Assembly (NCBI GenBank): GCA_036481345.1
Contig: JAZGHU010000039.1
Coordinates: 1 to 16,905 of the forward strand
Length of the DNA stretch: 16,905 nucleotides
Reading direction: 5' to 3'
DNA from: JAAOYC01 sp036481345
Lineage (GTDB): Archaea > Nanobdellota > Nanobdellia > Woesearchaeales > WJKL01
This document shows positions 6,092 through 12,776 of this stretch, piece after piece. Each line of letters starts with the position of its first letter. Positions within the stretch are counted from its first letter, which is position 1. Under the pieces are notes generated by a model that worked only from the letters and a program-made list of their open reading frames with translations, did not search any database and was not told the DNA's origin. A program made the translations under genes and the position numbers.

Positions 6092-6412
6092 TTAGCCGAA
6101 TAAAGCGCCAAGTCCAGCAGCTGCTTGTTCTTCAGACTTTTTCTCCTCTTCAGGTGATTTTTCTTCTTTCTTCTTACCTTCAGGTTTAGCTTCTCCACCT
6201 TCTGCATTAGCAGCAGGGGCAGCAGCTACAGGAGCAGCAACAGCTTTTTCAATTGCTTCATCAATATTAACACCTTCTAGTGAAGCAACTAATGCTTTAA
6301 TTCTAGCTTCGTCAGGTTGTACACCAGCAGCCTCTAAAACTTTCTTAACACTTGCTTCGTCAACCTTTTGGCCAGCTTTGTGCAACAACATTGCCGCATA
6401 TACGTATTCCAT
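6092..6412 (-). CDS. rpl12: Large-subunit stalk protein P1 (archaeal L12)
   Basis: This 106-residue protein is the archaeal P1/L12 stalk protein. Residues 1-58 form the helical dimerisation domain with the hallmark start 'MEYVYAAMLLHKAGQKVDEA'. Residues 59-97 are an Ala/Pro- then Glu/Lys-rich flexible hinge. Residues 98-106 are the conserved factor-binding end, AGLGALFG. Dimers of P1 bind the C-terminal spine of uL10 and recruit aEF1A, aEF2 and other translational GTPases. The start at 6412 is set by GGAGGA at 6420-6425. A TTG at 6427 is in frame but overlaps that site. The gene lies 21 bases after uL10, and the length is normal for the family. Confidence 0.95.
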   Translation of the reverse strand: MEYVYAAMLLHKAGQKVDEASVKKVLEAAGVQPDEARIKALVASLEGVNIDEAIEKAVAAPVAAAPAANAEGGEAKPEGKKKEEKSPEEEKKSEEQAAAGLGALFG

Positions 6413-6419
6413 TTTATAT

Positions 6420-6425
6420 TCCTCC
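6420..6425 (-). promoter_or_regulatory. Shine-Dalgarno site for P1
   Basis: GGAGGA lies 7 bases upstream of the P1 ATG at 6412, in the 21-base gap after the uL10 stop. It decides the P1 start and would support high translation of P1, which is needed in several copies per ribosome. Confidence 0.8.
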
Positions 6426-6433
6426 AATAATTA

Positions 6434-8326
6434 TTATTTCTTTTGTAATTTTTTCTTTAATAATTCATGAGCAGATGGCACTTCATCTTTTTCCATCTTC
6501 TTATGAGCTTCAGCAATAATCTCTTGTGGGGATTTAGGTTCAGAAGGTCTTTTCACTTCTTCTTTCTCAACCCCTCTTAAAGTTCCTTTTTTCTTCAACT
6601 GTTCAAACAATGCTTCGCCTTCTTGAGCTTTCTTTTGTTTTTCAGGATCAATCTGCCTTTCTTCAACTTTAGGCTCCTCCTTTTTCTGTATAATTATTTT
6701 CTCTGTTGGCGGAATTTTTTCTTTTACATCTTCAACTTTTTCTAATTTTTCTTCAACTTCCTTAACTTCTTCTTGTAATTCAGTGATTTCCTTAGAATCA
6801 GGATCTTTTTCCTCTGCTTCAACTTTTTCTTTTATCTCTTCAAGCTCTTCTTTTACTTCTTCTTCCTTTTCCTCAACATTTTCAGGAGTAATTGTTTCTT
6901 CTTTCTCCTTTTTAGCTTCTTCATTCTTTTCAATAGCATCAGTAATTACTTTTGAAGTATCTGGTAACTCAGGTTCTGGCTTAGCTTCAGCTTCTGCCTT
7001 AGGAGCTTCTTTTACTTCAGCTTCTGGAGCTTCAACTTTGGGCTCTTCCTTTTTCTCCTCTACCTTTGGCTCTTCTGGTTTAGATTCTTCAACAGGTTTT
7101 TCCTCAACCTTTGGTTCTTCTTTTACTTCTGGAGCAGGCTCAGCTGGTTTTTCCTCTTCCTTTTTCTCCTCTACCTTTGGCTCTTCTGGAGCAGGCTCTT
7201 CTTTCTTCTCTTCTACAGGAGCAGGTTCTTCTTTTACTTCTTCCTTTTTCTCCTCAACTTTAGGTTCTTCTGCAGGCTTTGCTTCTACTTTCGGAGCTTC
7301 TTCCTTTTTCTCTTCAGGTTTCACTTCCTCTTTAGGAGCAGACTTTGCAGCACCAACTTCAATTTTTGCTTCTGCTTTCAAAGATTGTGCTTGAGCTTCA
7401 GCTTTTGCTAAAATCTCTTCTTTAGTAACATCATTCATAACTCCTGCTTCCAAAGCAACACTTTTAGCTTCTCTAAATGCTTTTGGAACAAGAACTCCAA
7501 CAGTTTCCTTAGTATAATGACCAACTTCAACAGCTAAGTTGAAAGCCCATCTTGCTGCATTCTGCATATCTTCCATAAACTTGTCTTCATCAATATCTAA
7601 TACTTTCTTATCATAAATAACTCCGTCTTCATAGACAGCAACCAAATCCAATCCAATCTCCATTGGTTCAATTCCTAATCTTTGTAATAATCCAGCTAAT
7701 GCAGCATTGATTACATCTCCTTCTTTAGCTACAACAGCATCTTCTTTAATATGAATCTTTCCGTCTTTAACTTCTGTTTTAATTCCAACACCACTTAATT
7801 CAGAAATAACTGGACCAGGTACAAAAGGAGTTGGCCCTGCTTTAACTACAATATCTCTAGGAGCTTCTTGTCCTGCTTTTGCAGGAGCAGAACTTTTCTT
7901 TTGTTTAATAAATTTGAATAATGAAAATGGATTTTCTTTTGTAAATAACAAAGCAGGCATACCTTTCAAGTGTGGAACCAATTCATTAATACCTTTTTTC
8001 TCAGCTTTAATTTCATCAAAAGCATATTTCATGACTCTTCTCTTAGCCATCCTAATAACACACTGCTCTCTAAGTTGTTGTCTCATCCTTGCTAAAGAAC
8101 CAGCAGGCATATTCTCCATATTGATTGCTCCCACAATAGGATATTCTTTCATTAATTTAACAATCTCTTTTACAACTTTCTTCTTATATTTAGAAACATG
8201 AGCTTCAGGCTCACTAGATTTTACTTCTGGTACGGGCTTCTCAGGAGAAACCTCTGCATCCTTTTTAGTTCCAGCTTCGCTGGAACTCTGTTGGCTTTCG
8301 CCAATTTTAGGTTCTTCTTCGCTCAT
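6434..8326 (-). CDS. rpl10: Large-subunit stalk base protein uL10 (P0) with a very long C-terminal extension
   Basis: Residues 43-320 are a complete archaeal uL10. The rRNA-binding domain contains 'VGAINMENMPAGSLARMRQQ' and a 'GPTPFVPGPVISELSGVGIK' region. A P0-specific insertion domain and three helical P1-docking segments follow (about 248-272, 272-297, 300-320). uL10 anchors P1 dimers to 23S rRNA at the GTPase centre. At 630 residues it is about twice the usual archaeal length. A 42-residue acidic/Ser-rich N-terminal extension and a roughly 310-residue Pro/Glu/Lys/Ala tail are added. The tail contains EEPKVEEKKEE-type repeats and ends in a basic helical segment, 'PSAHELLKKKLQKK'. The usual GLGALFG-type C-terminus is absent. 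The ATG overlaps the uL1 stop as ATGA, implying translational coupling. Confidence 0.92.
   Translation of the reverse strand: MSEEEPKIGESQQSSSEAGTKKDAEVSPEKPVPEVKSSEPEAHVSKYKKKVVKEIVKLMKEYPIVGAINMENMPAGSLARMRQQLREQCVIRMAKRRVMKYAFDEIKAEKKGINELVPHLKGMPALLFTKENPFSLFKFIKQKKSSAPAKAGQEAPRDIVVKAGPTPFVPGPVISELSGVGIKTEVKDGKIHIKEDAVVAKEGDVINAALAGLLQRLGIEPMEIGLDLVAVYEDGVIYDKKVLDIDEDKFMEDMQNAARWAFNLAVEVGHYTKETVGVLVPKAFREAKSVALEAGVMNDVTKEEILAKAEAQAQSLKAEAKIEVGAAKSAPKEEVKPEEKKEEAPKVEAKPAEEPKVEEKKEEVKEEPAPVEEKKEEPAPEEPKVEEKKEEEKPAEPAPEVKEEPKVEEKPVEESKPEEPKVEEKKEEPKVEAPEAEVKEAPKAEAEAKPEPELPDTSKVITDAIEKNEEAKKEKEETITPENVEEKEEEVKEELEEIKEKVEAEEKDPDSKEITELQEEVKEVEEKLEKVEDVKEKIPPTEKIIIQKKEEPKVEERQIDPEKQKKAQEGEALFEQLKKKGTLRGVEKEEVKRPSEPKSPQEIIAEAHKKMEKDEVPSAHELLKKKLQKK
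7043..7189 (-). repeat. Exact 36-bp duplication inside the uL10 tail
   Basis: The 36 bases at 7043-7078 recur exactly at 7154-7189, 111 bp (37 codons) apart. Both encode PEEPKVEEKKEE, at residues 417-428 and 380-391. Related but diverged copies of EPKVEE occur at about 354, 404 and 551. The tail appears to have grown by repeat expansion. Confidence 0.85.
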
Positions 8327-8976
8327 TCTTCTAATTTAAGTGGTTTGCTCATTGTAAGCTTCAATAAAACTTTCTTGATATTGTTTTTTCCACCAGCTAA
8401 ATGGTGTAAAATATCATTATAAGTTGTAGTAATATTATCAATAACTTCTTCTTCATTAGAATCTTCTTTTCCAACAGCTAATTGCACCATTGGCATTGTT
8501 TTAGCTTGAATTCTAACTGTCTTCTTCAATTTTTCAGCTAATGGTTTAAGATTTGCATTAGGCGGCACAACACATCCAGCCTTAGGATTTGGCATTTTTC
8601 CAGCTGGTCCTAAAACCTTTCCAAAAGATGTAGCAACCTGTGGCATAATATTTGCTTGCGCAACAAAGAAATCACAACCAGCAACTAATTTTTTAACAGC
8701 TTTTTTATCTTTTTGATATTTTGGAAAATCTTCAACAAGAATTGCTTCATCAAAAACTTCTTTTGCCTGGCTTATCAATTCAGCCCCAACTAAAGCACAT
8801 ATCTTAACATCCTTTCCAGGATTATGATGAAGTAAATGATAAAAATCAATATGATTATCAGTTTTTTTAAGATCAATACCTTTTAGAACTATGATTAGAT
8901 CAAAAGTCTGATTAAATTTCTTCTTAGGAAGAGCTTTCAGTTCATCAAGTGTTTTCTTTATGGTTTCTTTATCCAT
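8323..8976 (-). CDS. rpl1: Large-subunit ribosomal protein uL1
   Basis: This 217-residue protein has the normal archaeal uL1 length and the family signature LGPAGKMPNP (122-131). The second domain contains 'AGCDFFVAQANIMPQVATSF' (99-118). It returns to domain I with 'KTVRIQAKTMPMVQLAVG' and a C-terminal 'NIKKVLLKLTMSKPLKL'. uL1 forms the mobile L1 stalk that controls exit of deacylated tRNA. In archaea such as Methanococcus it also represses its own operon by binding mRNA that mimics its rRNA site. It is the first gene of the uL1-uL10-P1 unit. uL11, often placed just upstream, is absent. A strong AGGAGGG precedes the ATG by 4 bases, and a leader of about 90-115 bases lies upstream. Confidence 0.95.
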   Translation of the reverse strand: MDKETIKKTLDELKALPKKKFNQTFDLIIVLKGIDLKKTDNHIDFYHLLHHNPGKDVKICALVGAELISQAKEVFDEAILVEDFPKYQKDKKAVKKLVAGCDFFVAQANIMPQVATSFGKVLGPAGKMPNPKAGCVVPPNANLKPLAEKLKKTVRIQAKTMPMVQLAVGKEDSNEEEVIDNITTTYNDILHHLAGGKNNIKKVLLKLTMSKPLKLEE

Positions 8977-8980
8977 TCTA

Positions 8981-8987
8981 CCCTCCT
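8981..8987 (-). promoter_or_regulatory. Shine-Dalgarno site for uL1
   Basis: AGGAGGG lies 4 bases before the uL1 ATG. It is one of the few strong ribosome binding sites here at the head of a transcription unit. It shows that the uL1 mRNA carries a real 5' leader, unlike most neighbouring genes. Confidence 0.8.
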
Positions 8988-8996
8988 ATCGGTTTA

Positions 8997-9017
8997 GTTC
9001 AAAAAGATTTTTTGAAC
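8997..9017 (-). promoter_or_regulatory. Leader hairpin upstream of the uL1 ribosome binding site
   Basis: On the minus strand GTTCAAAAA (9017-9009) and TTTTTGAAC (9005-8997) form a perfect 9-bp stem with a 3-base loop, extendable by one G-U pair. It ends 9 bases before the Shine-Dalgarno site. No U-tract follows, so it does not look like a terminator. A role in controlling access to the ribosome binding site is possible. Confidence 0.5.
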
Positions 9018-9085
9018 CTCGAACGCTTTTGCGGTCGTTGGATAGTAAGTACGGGAATACTAGTAGCATTGAGAAGTTTGAGGTG

Positions 9086-9095
9086 ATTTATAAAT
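9086..9095 (-). promoter_or_regulatory. Candidate TATA box for the stalk operon (proximal)
   Basis: ATTTATAAAT is a symmetric AT-rich TATA-like element. Used on the minus strand it would start transcription near 9065 and give a leader of about 90 bases before uL1. A second candidate, GTATAAATG at 9120-9112, would start transcription near 9090. I cannot tell which is used. Confidence 0.4.
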
Positions 9096-9111
9096 GTGAC
9101 GGTTTCAGATA

Positions 9112-9120
9112 CATTTATAC
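9112..9120 (-). promoter_or_regulatory. Candidate TATA box for the stalk operon (distal)
   Basis: GTATAAATG on the minus strand is preceded by the purine-rich CGAACAA, a plausible TFB recognition element. That stretch is part of the 18-bp palindrome at 9122-9139. A protein bound there would therefore compete with TFB. Confidence 0.45.
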
Positions 9121-9121
9121 T

Positions 9122-9139
9122 TGTTCGAAGTTTCGAACA
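9122..9139. promoter_or_regulatory. Perfect 18-bp palindrome (candidate operator) at the stalk-operon promoter
   Basis: TGTTCGAAGTTTCGAACA consists of perfect 8-bp half-sites TGTTCGAA and TTCGAACA around a GT centre. It lies 17 bp after the stop of the transglutaminase-like gene and directly upstream of the distal TATA box. The 2-bp spacer and lack of a following T-run favour a dimeric protein binding site over an RNA terminator. Confidence 0.55.
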
Positions 9140-9156
9140 TTGTATAAAGATTACGA

Positions 9157-9786
9157 TTATCCAAGAATCCTTTCTTCTTTATCAAAACTCTTCCAAGAAA
9201 TCTCTCCAAAGTCACAATTAGAACAAGCAGCATCTAGATTAACATAATCTCCTTCTCTATATCTTTTCAAAGCATCAGGCAAGTACGCTTGAACATAAAC
9301 ATGCCCTGGAATAAATACAAATCTTGATCGAATCCCAACAGCATCTAATAATGAAGCAAGCAAAACAGAAGCATCATCACAATCTCCTCCTCCAACAACT
9401 AACGACTGCTTTGCTGTCTTAACATACTCATAAGCAGTTGGATCAGAAACATATTCAAAATTATCTCTTACAAAATAAAAAATTGCTTTTGCATCACATA
9501 TCTTATTGCTTTCCCTGCAAGCTCTGACAACAATCTTATCAGCAACTTCCTTCACTCCAACACCATCAATCATCAGCATTGAAATTTGGTTATGATGCTT
9601 TTCATCAACTTCAATATCTCCAACAACATCTTCCAACTTAGGAATCACAGTAGGATTTGGATCTAATTTTATAGAATAAACAGGAATAAACCACAAAACA
9701 AGCATAAAAATAAGCATTATCCCTAAAATATACTTCATCGGCCCTTTATACCAAGGCTCTGGTTCAGGAATTAAATCTTCTTCCAT
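9157..9786 (-). CDS. Membrane-anchored transglutaminase-like (cysteine protease fold) protein
   Basis: With the ATG at 9786 this protein has 209 residues. Residues 18-38 form one transmembrane helix ('YILGIMLIFMLVLWFIPVYS') after a short acidic cytoplasmic N-terminus, so the main domain is probably outside. The transglutaminase-like triad is visible: Cys-136 in GGGDCDDAS, His-162 in PGHVYVQAY, and Asp-185 in VNLDAAC. The preceding 'AIFYFVRDNFEYVSDP' is the usual entry helix and strand. Archaeal members of this superfamily are thought to be peptidases or peptide-modifying enzymes, and the substrate is unknown. An in-frame TTG at 9795 is rejected, because the TATA box at 9810-9817 fits a leaderless ATG at 9786. 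Cys-188 and Cys-191 near the active site are additional and unexplained. Confidence 0.82.
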   Translation of the reverse strand: MEEDLIPEPEPWYKGPMKYILGIMLIFMLVLWFIPVYSIKLDPNPTVIPKLEDVVGDIEVDEKHHNQISMLMIDGVGVKEVADKIVVRACRESNKICDAKAIFYFVRDNFEYVSDPTAYEYVKTAKQSLVVGGGDCDDASVLLASLLDAVGIRSRFVFIPGHVYVQAYLPDALKRYREGDYVNLDAACSNCDFGEISWKSFDKEERILG

Positions 9787-9809
9787 AAAAAACAATAAAA
9801 GAACTTGTT

Positions 9810-9817
9810 ATTTAAAT
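9810..9817 (-). promoter_or_regulatory. TATA box for the transglutaminase-like gene
   Basis: ATTTAAAT lies about 27 bp upstream of the ATG at 9786 and touches the stop codon end of the aminopeptidase gene. It suggests independent, leaderless transcription. Confidence 0.5.
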
Positions 9818-11194
9818 CTATCTTCTCTTTTTCGTTTTCCTAACAGGATCTTCTATAAACGCTTTATAGCCTTGGATAGCATAATGAAGATCACCAATAT
9901 GTGAGATCTCAGCAGTGCTGTGCAAACTTCCCAAAACAACACCAACATTTATTGTAGGAATTCCCCTGTCAACAAAAAATTCATTCATACTTACAATACT
10001 TCCTTCATCAACAGGACAGGGGTTGCCTATTGTTTGATATATGATTCCCCTTCTTTCAAAAACAGTCATAATTTTATCCGCAACATAAGGAGAGACTTGG
10101 TCTCCTTCAAAATAACCATCTGTTCCAGAAATAAAAGTGCCATATCCTAATTTTCCAACAATTTTTTTATCAACAACTTCCTCTTCTCTGTGAGTACTTC
10201 CAACATCTACATCAGCATTTATTGCTAATGAATTATAATAGATATGGTCTCTTAATCCAACAGTTATATCTCTTAAATTTTTATCTTCTCCAACCATCAA
10301 TGTTTTATTAATAACTCTTTCAAGAAAATTTCCTTTTGCTCCTGCTATTCCTCCACTTCCAACTTCTTCTTTGTCAAAACCAAGAACAATAGTTGTATAT
10401 TTTGGCTTTGATTGTAGTAAAGCTTCAACAGAACTATAGATTCCAATCCTGCAATCTTGTCCATAACCACTTATAAAATAATCATTTATCCTCTTTGCTT
10501 CTGAATCAGGAACAAAATACAATCTTGTCCTTACAAAATCCTCTACTCTTTTAAGACCCATTGCTTTTAACAAGCTTTTTTTACTTTGATGTCCTGAAAC
10601 AACATCTAAAAACTCTTCTCTATGCTCTCTGTCGGGATCAGGATCAGTATGTTGTGCTCTTTCAGCACTATGGACATCAAAATCATATTTTTTCCTTCTA
10701 CCATTTATAATAGACCACCCAACAGCTCTTAAATTTCTTCCACCCCATTGCGGAGAAAGAATTCCCCCATATCCATGTGTATCTATTTCAACACCCAGAT
10801 GAAGTTCTTTCAAATCAGGATCCCATTCAAGATGCAATGGCTTTACTTTTGCCTGCAGACAAGGAGCATCAGTATGTGAATAAAGAAGCCTAAGGCCATC
10901 TATCAATGGTTTTTTCCCAAATCCAATCATTGCAAAAGCAGTTCCTTCTCTCTCTGTCATAAAAAAATCTTTATTTTTTTCTCCAAATCCTGCTTTTTCA
11001 ACTCTTCTTCCAACTTCATCAACAACATCAGTAGCAATATTAACTTTATTTAGAAAATTAAGATAATCATTAGCACAAGCATCTATTTTTTTTCTTTGAT
11101 AAGGCCTAAGCCTCTTCATAGTAGGATGCTCTCTTGTAAGTTGAGAAACATCAATTCCTTCCTGTGGATCATATACAATCTTTTTTCTAGGCAT
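9818..11194 (-). CDS. M18-family aminopeptidase
   Basis: With the ATG at 11194 this protein has 458 residues, normal for M18 metallo-aminopeptidases. Co-catalytic zinc ligands are visible in order: His-107 and its partner Asp-109 in SHTDAPCL, Glu-276/Glu-277 in DKEEVGS, Asp-328 in INADVD, and His-425 in GSLHSTAE. Between them lies the oligomerisation domain inserted in this family. Characterised M18 enzymes remove acidic or hydrophobic N-terminal residues from peptides in the cytosol as large tetrahedral complexes. The specificity here is not determinable. The C-terminal RKTKKRR is basic. A GTG six codons upstream (11212) is an alternative start. The GGGG at 11203-11206 sits 8 bases before the ATG and favours the shorter form. 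It is divergent from the prenyl synthase gene. Confidence 0.85.
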   Translation of the reverse strand: MPRKKIVYDPQEGIDVSQLTREHPTMKRLRPYQRKKIDACANDYLNFLNKVNIATDVVDEVGRRVEKAGFGEKNKDFFMTEREGTAFAMIGFGKKPLIDGLRLLYSHTDAPCLQAKVKPLHLEWDPDLKELHLGVEIDTHGYGGILSPQWGGRNLRAVGWSIINGRRKKYDFDVHSAERAQHTDPDPDREHREEFLDVVSGHQSKKSLLKAMGLKRVEDFVRTRLYFVPDSEAKRINDYFISGYGQDCRIGIYSSVEALLQSKPKYTTIVLGFDKEEVGSGGIAGAKGNFLERVINKTLMVGEDKNLRDITVGLRDHIYYNSLAINADVDVGSTHREEEVVDKKIVGKLGYGTFISGTDGYFEGDQVSPYVADKIMTVFERRGIIYQTIGNPCPVDEGSIVSMNEFFVDRGIPTINVGVVLGSLHSTAEISHIGDLHYAIQGYKAFIEDPVRKTKKRR

Positions 11195-11314
11195 TTTATC
11201 TACCCCTATCACCCTTTTAGAATCAAATCACCGAGCTCTAACCCAAAAACAATCCGCTCAAGAAAACAACTATATACAATATATATAAAAAGCTTTCCAA
11301 TCAAATCAACAAAC

Positions 11315-11323
11315 TTTTTAAAA
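11315..11323 (+). promoter_or_regulatory. TATA box for the trans-prenyl diphosphate synthase gene
   Basis: TTTTTAAAA is centred 25 bp before the ATG at 11344, with no ribosome binding site between. A long AT alternation (ATATATATAAAAAG, about 11280-11291) upstream may instead serve the divergent aminopeptidase gene on the minus strand. Confidence 0.55.
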
Positions 11324-11343
11324 CCTTTAATTTTCCCAATTTC

Positions 11344-12405
11344 ATGACACTTACTTTAAAAGACTATAAACAATTAGTTGATCATGAAATTGAAAAGTTT
11401 TTCAATAAAAAAATAAGAAAAGCACAGCGTATTGATGAATCTTCAGTAGAACTTCTAGAATTTCTAAAAGATTTCTGTTCAGGTGGAAAAAGAATAAGAG
11501 CAGCAATGTTATATTACGGCTACAGATGTTTCAAAAACAACAATGTGCATGAAGCAATAAAAGCATCAATGTCCATTGAGTTAATTCATTCTTATCTTCT
11601 TATCCATGATGATATAATAGACAATGATAACAAGCGTAGAGGAGGTCCAACAGTGCATTACGCTTATCAAAAACTTGCACAAAAACGCTACAAAAACAAA
11701 GATGCAAAGCATTTTGGAATATCATTTGCAATTATTGCAGGAGACATTCTCTGCGCATTTGCAAATGAGATATTAACAAAACTTGATTTAAAAGAAAAAT
11801 ACAAAACAGGCGCAATAAGAAAACTTAATCATATAATCCATCAAGCTGTCTATGGCGAAGCATTAGACATTCTTTCATCTTACAAACACAAATTAACTCC
11901 AGCAGACGTAGAAAAAATACATCATCTTAAAACAGCTGCTTACACTTTTGAAGGACCAATGCATATGGGGGCAGTATTAGCAAGAGCAAACAAAAAACAA
12001 CTAAGAATTATGTCAAAATACGGAGTTCCACTAGGAAAAGCATTTCAGATACAAGATGACATCTTAGGATTGTTCGGAGATGAAACAACTACAGGAAAGC
12101 CAGCAGATTCTGATTTAAAAGAAGGAAAAAAAACATTACTAATCGTAAAAGCCTTAGAATCAGCTGATGAAAAACAAAAACAAATAATAAAATCAGCATT
12201 AGGTAACCAAAATCTAACAACCAAGCAATTAGAACAAGTAAGAAACATTGTAAAACAAACAGGCTCATTAGAATATTGTCAAAACTTAGCAAAATCATTA
12301 ATCAAACAAGCAAGATCAGCAATAAAAAAATCAAGATTCAAAAGAGAAGGAAAAAAATTCTTATTAGGAGAGATTGCTGACTATATGCTGGAGAGAAAAA
12401 AATGA
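11344..12405 (+). CDS. idsA: Short-chain trans-prenyl diphosphate synthase (probably geranylgeranyl diphosphate synthase)
   Basis: This 353-residue all-helical isoprenyl diphosphate synthase condenses isopentenyl diphosphate with allylic diphosphates. Visible signatures are GGKR (47-50), the first Asp-rich motif DDIID (89-93) followed by RRGGPT, KT (196-197), and the second Asp-rich motif DDILG (238-242) with 'GKPADSDLKEGKKTL' after it. Tyr-84, five residues before the first Asp-rich motif, is an aromatic gate. This fits short C15-C20 products, hence a probable precursor of archaeal ether lipids. The chain length is inferred. The gene has its own TATA box and is translationally coupled (ATGA overlap) to a small unknown gene. 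A cis-prenyltransferase gene converges on the pair. Confidence 0.85.
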   Translation: MTLTLKDYKQLVDHEIEKFFNKKIRKAQRIDESSVELLEFLKDFCSGGKRIRAAMLYYGYRCFKNNNVHEAIKASMSIELIHSYLLIHDDIIDNDNKRRGGPTVHYAYQKLAQKRYKNKDAKHFGISFAIIAGDILCAFANEILTKLDLKEKYKTGAIRKLNHIIHQAVYGEALDILSSYKHKLTPADVEKIHHLKTAAYTFEGPMHMGAVLARANKKQLRIMSKYGVPLGKAFQIQDDILGLFGDETTTGKPADSDLKEGKKTLLIVKALESADEKQKQIIKSALGNQNLTTKQLEQVRNIVKQTGSLEYCQNLAKSLIKQARSAIKKSRFKREGKKFLLGEIADYMLERKK

Positions 12406-12773
12406 CACTAACAAGACAAGAAACAATAACAAATATAGTTACAGATTTGGAAATCGCAATCCTTGATAAATATTATAATTATCTCTCAGACAGAACAGAT
12501 TCACCAAATCCATCAGATTTTAAAAAAAAACATCCAATCCCAATCAAAACAGCAAAAGAACTTCTAGATTCAACAAACAGTTTAAATGAATTTTCAGTAA
12601 AAGTTTCAGAATACATTCCTCAAAACACAATATATGGTGCAATAACAGAATCTTCTGATCCTAACGGTGAAAAAAAGCTAACTCCTCCAACTCCAGAACA
12701 CCAAAATGGAATAGTAGTCACAGAAATAATCAGTTATATCAACTCAGATGATTATCAACCATTAGAACCTTAG
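12402..12773 (+). CDS. Hypothetical protein coupled to the trans-prenyl synthase
   Basis: I do not recognise this 123-residue protein. Its ATG overlaps the TGA of the prenyl synthase gene (ATGA), so it is almost certainly co-translated with it. It has no signal peptide, membrane segment or cysteine. The N-terminal half is helical ('ITNIVTDLEIAILDKYYNYL'). The middle is polar, with 'SDPNGEKKLTPPTPEHQNG' looking like a loop. A final helix or strand, 'GIVVTEIISYINSDDYQ', follows. It ends three bases before the convergent cis-prenyltransferase stop codon. Overlap with a conserved gene and an intact frame in ordinary codon use support it being real. A role linked to prenyl diphosphate use is only a guess from position. 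Confidence 0.65.
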   Translation: MTLTRQETITNIVTDLEIAILDKYYNYLSDRTDSPNPSDFKKKHPIPIKTAKELLDSTNSLNEFSVKVSEYIPQNTIYGAITESSDPNGEKKLTPPTPEHQNGIVVTEIISYINSDDYQPLEP

Positions 12774-12776
12774 AAA

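Noticed and set aside
7043..7189. CRISPR-like spaced repeat
   Set aside because: The 36-bp repeat occurs only twice, keeps the reading frame (111 bp apart) and encodes part of the uL10 tail.
6783..7394. Ser/Phe/Gly-rich open frame on the plus strand inside the uL10 tail
   Set aside because: Mirror of the Glu/Lys/Pro repeats in uL10. No promoter or ribosome binding site was found.
8997..9017. Transcription terminator for the transglutaminase-like gene
   Set aside because: No U-tract follows the stem on either strand, and it sits downstream of the likely stalk-operon promoter and next to its ribosome binding site.
9009..9030. Possible tRNA remnant (GCGTTCGAGGTTC resembling a T-arm) in the uL1 leader
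   Set aside because: No matching acceptor stem, D-arm or anticodon arm could be built around it.
8960..9247. Plus-strand open frame crossing the whole uL1 leader
   Set aside because: It starts inside uL1 and ends inside the transglutaminase-like gene, both well-supported minus-strand genes. The sequence shows no recognisable pattern and the region is better explained as promoter and leader.
9920..10150. Plus-strand open frame within the aminopeptidase gene
   Set aside because: It lies opposite zinc-ligand motifs of a clear M18 protein and has no start signals.
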